The notes under the pieces are model-generated. The model searched no databases. It worked only from the letters and a program-made list of their open reading frames with translations, and was not told where the DNA came from. Both the position numbers and the translations under genes were made by a program. DNA of 24,157 nucleotides. Origin: Rickettsia typhi. Lineage in GTDB: Bacteria > Pseudomonadota > Alphaproteobacteria > Rickettsiales > UBA1997. The stretch covers positions 1-24,157 of the forward strand of contig CAMDRL010000003.1 of NCBI GenBank assembly GCA_945906835.1. Direction: 5' to 3'. Positions 1-8,892 of the stretch are shown here, piece after piece (the stretch's first letter is position 1; every line of letters begins with the position of its first letter).

Positions 1-732
<732 letters not shown>

Positions 733-804
733 TAAATTTAAATATACCTATAACTTGCGCGCTCCTTTTTATACCTCTAAAATTTATAAATCTAAACAGT
801 AAAC

Positions 805-1080
805 ATGGCAAATACACAATCAGCGATCAAGGCTCTTCGCTCTAGCACTAAAAAGAATGAAGTTAACAGCGCTAGAAAAAACAGAATCAGAAGTTTCGTA
901 AGAAAAGTTGATGATGCAATCAAAGCTGCTGACGCAGTCAAAGCTAATGAAGCACTAAAGGCTCTACAACCAGAGCTTATGCGTGGCGTTTCTAAAGATA
1001 TCATTAAATTAAACACTGCTTCAAGAAAGCTTTCTAGATTATCTGCTTCTATCCGCAAAATTTCTCAAAAAAGCGCTTAG
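805..1080 (+). CDS. rpsT: 30S ribosomal protein S20
   Basis: Small, strongly basic ribosomal protein that binds 16S rRNA early in 30S assembly. The 91-residue product begins MANTQSAIKALRSS, has the expected Lys/Arg-rich helical composition, and carries the conserved C-terminal stretch around NTASRKLSRLSASI. Its length is close to the usual 85-90 residues. No clear Shine-Dalgarno precedes the ATG, which is common in this window. It lies between serS and secF on the same strand, with 22 nt to the secF start, so co-transcription with secF is plausible. Confidence 0.96.
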   Translation: MANTQSAIKALRSSTKKNEVNSARKNRIRSFVRKVDDAIKAADAVKANEALKALQPELMRGVSKDIIKLNTASRKLSRLSASIRKISQKSA

Positions 1081-1090
1081 TTAATCCACA

Positions 1091-1095
1091 AAGGG
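1091..1095 (+). promoter_or_regulatory. Shine-Dalgarno supporting the TTG start of secF
   Basis: AAGGG lies 7 nt upstream of the TTG at 1103. Most genes here lack a recognisable ribosome binding site, so this sequence helps to justify the non-ATG start, which gives the usual-looking N-terminus MANFRS. Confidence 0.6.
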
Positions 1096-1102
1096 TAATA
1101 TC

Positions 1103-2017
1103 TTGGCAAATTTCCGCTCAGTTTTAAGTAATACAAAAATCGACTTCATGAAAGTGCACAAGATTGCACTTTGGGCGTCGGTTATTTGTATGGTCGCTTC
1201 CCTAATTTTAGTTTTTACCAGAGGTCTAAATCTTGGAATTGACTTTTCTGGTGGAATTTTAATTGAAGCCAGAATGCAAAGCGAAGTGAATGTTTCTGAA
1301 GTTCGCGAACTTTTAAGTAAAGAAGCTAAAGATGTTCAAATTCAAAATATCGATAACCAAGATATTCTAATCAGAGTTTCTAAAGACAAAAAATCTGAGA
1401 CAAACGAACAATCAGTTTTAGTAAAAAAAATCCAAGAAGTTTTAAACCAAAATTATTCCAATATTGAATATCGCAAGGTTGATTTTGTTGGACCACAAGT
1501 TGGTTCAGAATTAATTCAAAAAGGCTTTTTAGCTCTTTTTATGTCCTTCGCTTTTATCATGATTTATATTTGGATCAGATTTGACTGGCAATTTGGCTTA
1601 GGTGGAATTTTTGCTTTAATTCATGACGCAATTGTTACTGTAGGGTTTTTCTCAATCACGGGGCTTGAATTTAACTTAACCTCAATTGCCGCAATTCTTA
1701 CTATTATTGGTTATTCAATCAATGATTCAGTGGTTATTTATGACCGAGTAAGAGAAAATTTGAGAAAACATAAAAAGATGGATCTTTCTCATCTTATCAA
1801 TCTTAGTACCAATTCAACTTTAAGTATAACTGTTTTAACTGCAGGAACAACTTTGACTTCACTTCTAGCTTTGATTTTCTTTGGCGGAGAGGTTTTAAAA
1901 AGTTTTAGCGTAGCAACATTTTTTGGTATTGTTCTTGGAACTTATTCTTCGATTTATATTTCTGCACCAATATTGATTTATCTCAATCCAAAAAGAGAAG
2001 AGAAGAGAAGCTCTTAA
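1103..2017 (+). CDS. secF: Protein translocase subunit SecF
   Basis: Inner-membrane accessory subunit of the Sec translocase. With SecD it uses the proton gradient to pull exported proteins to the periplasmic side. The 304-residue length is normal for SecF. There is one N-terminal membrane segment (about residues 20-40), then the family hallmark LGIDFSGGILIEARM at about 45-59, a periplasmic domain, and five more hydrophobic segments from about 145 onward. The segment IGYSINDSVVIYDRVREN is the conserved RND-type cytoplasmic loop. The start is TTG, supported by an upstream AAGGG. secD is not adjacent in this window, whereas secD-secF pairs are usual in other bacteria. The stop overlaps the convergent SH3-protein stop by 4 nt. 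Confidence 0.96.
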   Translation: MANFRSVLSNTKIDFMKVHKIALWASVICMVASLILVFTRGLNLGIDFSGGILIEARMQSEVNVSEVRELLSKEAKDVQIQNIDNQDILIRVSKDKKSETNEQSVLVKKIQEVLNQNYSNIEYRKVDFVGPQVGSELIQKGFLALFMSFAFIMIYIWIRFDWQFGLGGIFALIHDAIVTVGFFSITGLEFNLTSIAAILTIIGYSINDSVVIYDRVRENLRKHKKMDLSHLINLSTNSTLSITVLTAGTTLTSLLALIFFGGEVLKSFSVATFFGIVLGTYSSIYISAPILIYLNPKREEKRSS

Positions 2018-2520
2018 TTGTTTTTAGTTTCTTCTTTTTTAACAATCTCTTCATCCACCCCAAACAAATCAGCCTTTAACACCCAGCCTTTTTTGTTATT
2101 TATCTTTATTCCACACCAATTTTCTAAGCATTTCAAATATTCACCGATAACATTATTTTCTAAATGATAAATAATGCGCGATTTTTCGTTATTTTTATTA
2201 TACATATCCGTGAACTCTTTACTAATTCGCACCATCAAAGTTCTTTTTTTAGTTAACAAACTTTGATTAATCCAACCAGTTTGTTTTTCATAATCTTCAA
2301 TCTCACTCCAATTATCATATTCGTTAATTACACGCACTGGAATTGACTTAATTTTATATGTAAATTTTATTGGATAATTTTGTCCAGGACCAGATCTGAC
2401 ATTGGTTTCAGAAGCGCGAAGTGAAGCAAAATAATTAGTTTCCTGAATTGTTGGTTCAGCAAAAGAATTACCGCAGAATAATAAAATAAAAGCAAAAGAA
2501 GTTGGTAAAAATTTGATCAT
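2014..2520 (-). CDS. Exported SH3-domain protein
   Basis: 168-residue protein with a Sec-type signal peptide (about residues 1-21, ending NSFA). The segment RASETNVRSGPGQNYPIKF is typical of bacterial SH3 domains of the SH3_3/SH3_4 type. A second repeat-like half follows (about 90-150), ending NWCGIKINNKKGWVLKADL, so two SH3-like units are likely. Such periplasmic domains usually bind peptidoglycan or peptides; no catalytic motif is visible. It starts 2 nt after glmU ends on the same strand and is probably co-transcribed with it, consistent with a cell-envelope role. Its 3' end overlaps the convergent secF by 4 nt. The exact function is unknown. Confidence 0.85.
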   Translation of the reverse strand: MIKFLPTSFAFILLFCGNSFAEPTIQETNYFASLRASETNVRSGPGQNYPIKFTYKIKSIPVRVINEYDNWSEIEDYEKQTGWINQSLLTKKRTLMVRISKEFTDMYNKNNEKSRIIYHLENNVIGEYLKCLENWCGIKINNKKGWVLKADLFGVDEEIVKKEETKNN

Positions 2521-2522
2521 TT

Positions 2523-3866
2523 TTATTTCTTAGACTTATTTTTATGATAGTTTTTTCCACCATCAACAATGTTGGTTTGTTTGGCACGAGAAACCGCTAA
2601 CTCACCTTTGGCAACATCTTTAGTGATAACGCTTCCCGCTCCAACAACTGAGCCATCAGCAATTTCAACTGGCGCAACCAAAGCACTGTTTGAACCAATA
2701 AAAACATTATTGCCAATTTTGGTTTTGAATTTATTGTAACCATCGTAATTACAAGTAATGGTTCCAGCTCCAATATTAGCAGATTCACCAACATCACTAT
2801 CACCAATATAACTTAGGTGATTTATCTTGGCACCCTTTCTGATTTTAGATTTTTTAATTTCAACAAAATTACCGATTCTAGCTTCTACAGCAATTTCAGT
2901 TTCAGGTCTAATTCTAGCAAATGGACCAATTACAGATTTAGCGCCAATTTTTGCTCCTTCAATATGACAAAAAGAACGAATCTCTACATCAGAAGCAATC
3001 TCGACACCTCTGCCAAAAAATACATGGGGATGAATTATAGTTTCAGCAGCAATTTTTGTATCAAATGAAAAATAAACTGAATTTGGATCAAGCATTGTAA
3101 CACCTGACTCCATCATGTTTTTTCTAATTTGATTTTGTTTGATAGCTTCAACTTTTGCTAATTCATTACGAGAATTTACACCCAAAACTTCTTCTTCTTT
3201 AGTTTCAATAAAACTGCTCTTCAAACCCATATCACCAGCAATTCCAACTATATCAGTTAAATAAAATTCACCAGCAGCATTATCATTTTTTACTTTTTGC
3301 AAAAGTTTTTCAATATGCTCCCCTTTTACTGCAACCACACCAGAATTGCATAAAGTAATTTTTTTCTCTTCGGAATTTGCATCTTTACATTCAATAATTT
3401 TTTCCAAACGACCATCTTCATCAACCACTAATCTGCCATAACCATTTTCTTCAAAACAGTGAAAACCTAAAATACAAAGTGAATTATTATTAACTTTCTC
3501 AATCATTTTTTCGATGATATTAGAAGAAATTAACGGCGTATCTCCATATAAAATTACCACTCTTTGGGCAATTTTATCTAAAGCTGAGATGCCAGTTTGA
3601 ACAGCGTGTGCTGTGCCTTTGCGTTCTTTCTGAATAATAAAAGAAATTTTTGTTTCCAGGTGAGTTTTAATTATTTTTTCTTTGAATTGCTCCATTTCTT
3701 CTGAAATGACAATGGCAATATTTTTAGGATGAGATTTTTTTGCTGCATCAATAACCATATTCAACATCTCGCGATCAGCAACTTTGTGCATCACTTTTGG
3801 TAAATCTGATTTCATTCTAGTACCTTTACCAGCTGCAAGAATGATGATGGAAAGATTGTGTGTCAT
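2523..3866 (-). CDS. glmU: Bifunctional UDP-GlcNAc pyrophosphorylase / glucosamine-1-phosphate acetyltransferase
   Basis: GlmU acetylates glucosamine-1-phosphate and then joins it to UMP, giving UDP-GlcNAc for peptidoglycan and LPS. The 447-residue length is standard. The N-terminal nucleotidyltransferase domain has the LAAGKGTRM loop at 10-18 and the KGTAHAVQ segment. From about 245 the protein is a left-handed beta-helix built from hexapeptide repeats. His350, in NHLSYIGD, corresponds to the catalytic acetyltransferase histidine, followed by NIGAGTITCNYDG. No Shine-Dalgarno is visible upstream of the ATG. The gene lies between ilvC (upstream, separated by a palindromic repeat) and the SH3 protein (2 nt downstream). 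Confidence 0.97.
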   Translation of the reverse strand: MTHNLSIIILAAGKGTRMKSDLPKVMHKVADREMLNMVIDAAKKSHPKNIAIVISEEMEQFKEKIIKTHLETKISFIIQKERKGTAHAVQTGISALDKIAQRVVILYGDTPLISSNIIEKMIEKVNNNSLCILGFHCFEENGYGRLVVDEDGRLEKIIECKDANSEEKKITLCNSGVVAVKGEHIEKLLQKVKNDNAAGEFYLTDIVGIAGDMGLKSSFIETKEEEVLGVNSRNELAKVEAIKQNQIRKNMMESGVTMLDPNSVYFSFDTKIAAETIIHPHVFFGRGVEIASDVEIRSFCHIEGAKIGAKSVIGPFARIRPETEIAVEARIGNFVEIKKSKIRKGAKINHLSYIGDSDVGESANIGAGTITCNYDGYNKFKTKIGNNVFIGSNSALVAPVEIADGSVVGAGSVITKDVAKGELAVSRAKQTNIVDGGKNYHKNKSKK

Positions 3867-3903
3867 TATTATTTAGTGTAATTTATCTATGTACTTGTAT
3901 CTT

Positions 3904-4018
3904 CTACCTCCCCTAACCCCTCCTTATCAAGGAGGGGAATTCTTTTAGATCCCTTCCTTGATAAGGAGGGAATCGATTTTAGCTCCCTTCCTTGATAAGG
4001 AGGGGCTGGGGGAGGTAG
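3904..4018. repeat. 115-bp palindromic element with CCTCCTT hairpins
   Basis: The element fills most of the ilvC-glmU gap. Its ends form an imperfect terminal inverted repeat: CTACCTCCCC at 3904 pairs with GGGGGAGGTAG ending at 4018. Inside are three related hairpins. The first is perfect, CCCCTCCTT (3917-3925), loop ATC, AAGGAGGGG (3929-3937). Imperfect copies lie at about 3951-3970 and 3984-4006. A shortened relative is at 21107-21138. It probably is a mobile or MITE-like intergenic repeat and may stabilise or terminate the ilvC mRNA. Confidence 0.85.
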
Positions 4019-4037
4019 AAAACGCAGAATCTTACTA

Positions 4038-5520
<1,483 letters not shown>

Positions 5521-6261
5521 ATGACATTACAAAATCAAATGACATTGCAAAATCATTTATCTGAATTTCGTAGAAAAATAATTTTTTGTGTAATCTTTTT
5601 TTTCATCACATTTTGTTTATGTTATTTTTTTGTAGAAGAAATTTACAGATTTTTATTACAACCTTTTATTGAAATTTCTCTTCATCAAGAAAATAGAAGA
5701 TTAATCTACACCAGCCCATCTGAAGCTTTCGTCACATATCTAAAATTATCTTTTTATTCTGCTTTATTTTTTTCTTTTCCAATTTTTGCATCGCAATTTT
5801 ATTTTTTCATTTCTCCTGGACTGTATAGAAATGAGAAAAAAAATATTTTATTAATTTTATTCTTCTGTCCTTTTTTGTTTTTATTTGGAGCTTTTTTAGC
5901 CTATTATTTAATCTTACCACTAGCTCTTAGATTCTTCTTAAGCTTTGAGATTCAAGGCTCTATGACCTCTATGCCAATTGCACTTGAATCAAGAATAAGT
6001 GAATATTTACATCTTGTCACAAACTTACTCTTCGGATTTGGCATTGCATTTCAGTTGCCAATTATGTTGATTTTTTTAATTAAAGTTGGTCTCTTATCAA
6101 ATGAAGATTTAAAATCAAAGAGAAGATATTGGATTGTAGCAATTTTTATAATAGCAGCAGTCCTTACTCCCCCAGATGTTTTAAGTCAGTTGAGCTTAGC
6201 AATTCCAATGATTTTTTTGTTTGAAATTGCTATTCTCGTTAGTAAAAATTTTAACAAATAA
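5521..6261 (+). CDS. tatC: Sec-independent protein translocase TatC
   Basis: Core membrane receptor of the twin-arginine translocase, which recognises RR-type signal peptides and exports folded proteins. The 246 residues contain about six hydrophobic segments. The N-terminal cytoplasmic motif HLSEFRRKI is typical, as are TSPSEAFVTYLKLSF and the FISPGLYRNEKK loop with its conserved glutamate. tatA and tatB are not adjacent in this window. The first 18 nt (atgacattacaaaatcaa) are repeated almost exactly as the next 18, giving MTLQNQ followed by MTLQNH. The family N-terminus aligns better with the second methionine, so translation may start at 5539 instead. No Shine-Dalgarno helps to decide. A possible substrate is the superoxide dismutase at 15001. 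Confidence 0.94.
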   Translation: MTLQNQMTLQNHLSEFRRKIIFCVIFFFITFCLCYFFVEEIYRFLLQPFIEISLHQENRRLIYTSPSEAFVTYLKLSFYSALFFSFPIFASQFYFFISPGLYRNEKKNILLILFFCPFLFLFGAFLAYYLILPLALRFFLSFEIQGSMTSMPIALESRISEYLHLVTNLLFGFGIAFQLPIMLIFLIKVGLLSNEDLKSKRRYWIVAIFIIAAVLTPPDVLSQLSLAIPMIFLFEIAILVSKNFNK

Positions 6262-6275
6262 ATAAGTAAAAAATT

Positions 6276-6449
6276 ATGGCAACTGTAAAAAAAGCTCCTG
6301 TGAAAAAAGTTGTAGCAAAAAAAGCTCCTGCTAAAAAAGTTGTAGCTAAGACAGCTCCTGCTAAAAAAGTTGTAGCAAAAAAAGCTCCTGCTAAAAAAGT
6401 TGTAGCTAAGAAAGCTCCTGCTAAAAAAGTTGTAGCAACAAAGAAGTAA
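6276..6449 (+). CDS. 57-aa Lys/Ala/Val/Pro tandem-repeat protein, histone H1-like
   Basis: A short reading frame 14 nt after tatC encodes MATVKKAP followed by near-perfect 10-residue repeats of the type KKVVAKKAPA, about five in all, ending VVATKK. Nearly 40% of residues are lysine, with no acidic or aromatic residues. Such (A/P)KK repeats occur in histone H1-like and HU-tail proteins, which bind and compact DNA, so a nucleoid-associated role is likely but inferred. The repeat unit also recurs at DNA level in 30-nt steps, with synonymous changes such as gcaaaa/gctaag, which favours real protein-level selection. A strong terminator follows 27 nt downstream, supporting transcription. It could be co-transcribed with tatC. 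Confidence 0.72.
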   Translation: MATVKKAPVKKVVAKKAPAKKVVAKTAPAKKVVAKKAPAKKVVAKKAPAKKVVATKK

Positions 6450-6470
6450 AAATTCTAAAAAGTAAATAGT

Positions 6471-6508
6471 AAAAAAGGTAAGATCTCAATTGAGGTCTTA
6501 CCTTTTTT
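6471..6508. terminator. Bidirectional rho-independent terminator
   Basis: The stem GGTAAGATCTC (6477-6487), loop AATT and GAGGTCTTACC (6492-6502) pairs over 11 positions with one G-U wobble. It is followed by six T (6503-6508) and preceded by six A (6471-6476). It therefore works as a terminator on both strands, ending the tatC/Lys-rich gene unit on + and the 203-aa protein operon on -. Confidence 0.92.
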
Positions 6509-6528
6509 ATTGCCTGAATATAATTGGA

Positions 6529-7140
6529 TTATTTCTGATCCATAGATTTGTAATGAGATGCTGGAGCCAACTGTTGTATCACTTTAATTTTAACACTATT
6601 TCTAGGGGTTCTGGCGCTATTTTCAGAATTCACAATATCGCATAAAATATCTAATGATGCACCACCATCATGACACATAGAAATTGTGTAAGTTTTTTTA
6701 TCTAAAGCTTCAATTGTATTACGAGTAACAAGTCTAAAACCACCTTCTGAACCAGCGCGGGAAAACTTAAAAAGACGGTTCATGATTTTCACATACTCAT
6801 TAATCTTACGATTCTTATGAGCAGGAATATTTCCCGTCATGATTTGTGCGTCAGTAGCTTCAATTAAATAATCAAATAACATCTCCGCAACCTCCACTGT
6901 TTCTGCTTCAATTTGCTGAAAAACTTTTGTGATCAATTCTAAATTTTCAATGTCAGAAGCATCATTGGAATTAATTTTTGACTGCCCTGATTTAGAAGAA
7001 TTTTCTTTAGAAGTATTATCTTTAGAAGATTTTTCCATTGATTCAAAATAGTCAACAGCAGCACTTTTTGGATCAAACATTGAATCTTCAAATTCTTTAT
7101 CAGATATAGAAGTTGGTTCTTCAGGTTTTTTATGAGCCAT
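6529..7140 (-). CDS. Conserved-looking protein of unknown function, 203 aa
   Basis: I do not recognise this protein. The first ~65 residues are polar, acidic and rich in Ser, Lys and Asn, and look disordered. The remainder looks folded: a helical segment (about 65-105, IENLELITKVFQQIEAETVEVAEMLF), a basic stretch HKNRKINEYVKIMNRLFKFSR (about 125-145), and a C-terminal part with cysteines (MCHDGG, DILCDI). There is no signal peptide or membrane segment, so it is probably cytosolic. It begins 3 nt after the AmgK-like kinase ends and is the last gene of that operon, just before the bidirectional terminator. The tight spacing implies co-expression with the kinase; nothing shows its role. Confidence 0.75.
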   Translation of the reverse strand: MAHKKPEEPTSISDKEFEDSMFDPKSAAVDYFESMEKSSKDNTSKENSSKSGQSKINSNDASDIENLELITKVFQQIEAETVEVAEMLFDYLIEATDAQIMTGNIPAHKNRKINEYVKIMNRLFKFSRAGSEGGFRLVTRNTIEALDKKTYTISMCHDGGASLDILCDIVNSENSARTPRNSVKIKVIQQLAPASHYKSMDQK

Positions 7141-7143
7141 ATT

Positions 7144-8121
7144 TTAAATAAATTTTTCTAATAAATTAGCTATTTGTAGGAAAATTGGATTATTTGATGA
7201 AACACGCATTTCAATAAAATTCAATACTCTTGGCAATAAAGTTAAATAGAATTCTTTGCCATCACGAATTGAAAGGCGTGAAAAAATTCCCACAATCTTG
7301 ATGTTTCTTTGCAAAGATAAAATTTCATAATCTTTTATGAAAGATAATTTATCGCATCCAGATTTTTCTAAATAATAATCAAAAAGTTTTTGACGATTTT
7401 CTTCATTTAAATCTCTTCTAGCATCTTCTAAAAGTGAAACCAAATCATAGGCCTTTGGACCAATTACCGCATCTTGGAAATCAAGCAAAGCAACTTGCTG
7501 ATGATTTTTTCTTTGTGGCAAAATCATTAAATTATCAGCATGATAATCACGCAAAACTAAAACCTGATTTTCCTTATTAATTTGTTTAAAAAGATCAAGC
7601 CATAAGCTTTGAAACATCTCTCTTTCTGGTGCGGTGATGGTTATTTTTTTGAATGGCAAATACCAATCTACAAATAACAACACTTCACGCATTAATAAAT
7701 CATCATTATAAAGCGGTATATTTTTTGGTAACGCTATTTTATGAATCTCGACTAAACAATCACAAGCCTTTTTATATAAATCTAACTCTAAATTATTTTG
7801 GCTCTGAGTTGATCTTGCCAAGACTTTACTATAAGTGTCATCACCAAAATCTTCTAATAAAATAAAACCATTTTCTTCATCAATATCAAAAATTTTTGGC
7901 GCAGAAAAACCATGTTCCAGCAAAAGTTTATCAATCTTGATGAATGGTAAAATATTTTCTTTGCTTGGTGGCGCAAACATTAAAATCCACTTTTTATCTT
8001 CAGCAAAAATTCTGTAATAAGAACGAAATGAAGCATCACCAGCAACTTTGCTAATATTACCATTTGCAATGTTATTTTTTTGTAAAAATTCTTGAGCTTT
8101 TTGTTCATTAAGTTGAATCAT
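7144..8121 (-). CDS. AmgK-like sugar-1-kinase (aminoglycoside phosphotransferase fold)
   Basis: Protein-kinase-like phosphotransferase of the APH family. The 325 residues carry the catalytic loop LRDYHADNLMIL (Asp192, His194, Asn197) and the metal-binding LLDFQDAVIGPKAYDLVSLL (Asp214). The wording of these motifs matches alphaproteobacterial proteins related to AmgK, the N-acetylmuramate/GlcNAc 1-kinase of the cell-wall recycling bypass. In other alphaproteobacteria this kinase sits beside tsaE and murU; neither is seen here. Its neighbours are a GST-like gene (9 nt upstream) and the unknown 203-aa gene (3 nt downstream). NagZ elsewhere in the window supports a recycling pathway. The exact substrate remains inferred, and other small-molecule kinases share this fold. 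Confidence 0.82.
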   Translation of the reverse strand: MIQLNEQKAQEFLQKNNIANGNISKVAGDASFRSYYRIFAEDKKWILMFAPPSKENILPFIKIDKLLLEHGFSAPKIFDIDEENGFILLEDFGDDTYSKVLARSTQSQNNLELDLYKKACDCLVEIHKIALPKNIPLYNDDLLMREVLLFVDWYLPFKKITITAPEREMFQSLWLDLFKQINKENQVLVLRDYHADNLMILPQRKNHQQVALLDFQDAVIGPKAYDLVSLLEDARRDLNEENRQKLFDYYLEKSGCDKLSFIKDYEILSLQRNIKIVGIFSRLSIRDGKEFYLTLLPRVLNFIEMRVSSNNPIFLQIANLLEKFI

Positions 8122-8130
8122 GGCTGGTGT

Positions 8131-8808
8131 TTAAAAATCAAGTTTAGAATACCATTCTGGAGGTGTGATATTGGGAATTCTATCCTTTAAAGTTTCGTTA
8201 AAAAACTTGTGAGATTTAATCAAGCTATACCAATCTTTAGCTGGCGCATAATGATTCCAATTAATATCACCAAAATAATCTAAAACTGAAATTTGCGCTG
8301 CTGCTGCAAAATCAGCAACAGAAACCTCATCTCCTGCTAAATATTTTCTGCCTTCTAAAAGATATTCAATATAACTCAAATGAGCGTTTGAATTGCGTCT
8401 TGCAACACGCAAAACTTCTGAATTTGGGGAATTTACTCCCGGTAAATAGCGGTTGAAAAATCTTTCATTTAAGACATATTTACTAACTTCTTGATGAAAT
8501 TTTTCATCAAACCAATTTTGAATTCTTCTAACTTCAGCCCTTTTTAAAATAGAATCTCCTAAAAAATTCTCAGTTTCTGTATGCTTTTCTTCAATATATT
8601 CAATAATGGTTGAACTGTTGCAAATAATGGCAGAATTTGAATTGTCGAATAAAACAGGAACAGTGCCAGCAGAATTAATTGCGATAAATTCTTTTCTTCT
8701 TTCCCAGAAATTTTCTTGAATTAATTCAATGCCAATATCTTTTGCCGCCATATGAATTCTTACTTTGCGTGAAAATGGGCAAATTGAATGATGATAAAGT
8801 CTGTACAT
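8131..8808 (-). CDS. Glutathione S-transferase family protein
   Basis: 225-residue two-domain GST-like protein. The N-terminal thioredoxin-fold domain (about 1-80) begins MYRLYHHSICPFSRKVRIHM, with a cysteine at position 10 where many GSTs of the omega/beta type have their active-site residue. The conserved cis-proline segment GTVPVLF and the glutathione-contacting NSSTIIEYIEE follow. The C-terminal helical domain has the GST N-capping region YLAGDEVSVADFAAAAQISVL. It is first in a minus-strand operon with the AmgK-like kinase and the 203-aa protein. It diverges from polA with 84 nt between. The substrate is unknown; stress protection or glutathione-dependent reduction are likely. Confidence 0.88.
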   Translation of the reverse strand: MYRLYHHSICPFSRKVRIHMAAKDIGIELIQENFWERRKEFIAINSAGTVPVLFDNSNSAIICNSSTIIEYIEEKHTETENFLGDSILKRAEVRRIQNWFDEKFHQEVSKYVLNERFFNRYLPGVNSPNSEVLRVARRNSNAHLSYIEYLLEGRKYLAGDEVSVADFAAAAQISVLDYFGDINWNHYAPAKDWYSLIKSHKFFNETLKDRIPNITPPEWYSKLDF

Positions 8809-8892
8809 TTTTTGATTTTTTGATTGATTGGAGAAAAACTAGGTTAAGAATAAGACCGATACGGCAACAAAAACAACTTATTATTCAAAAAA

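Noticed and set aside
792..1058. 88-aa open frame on the minus strand across rpsT
   Set aside because: It is the antisense shadow of rpsT, a clearly conserved ribosomal protein gene; its product shows no family motif.
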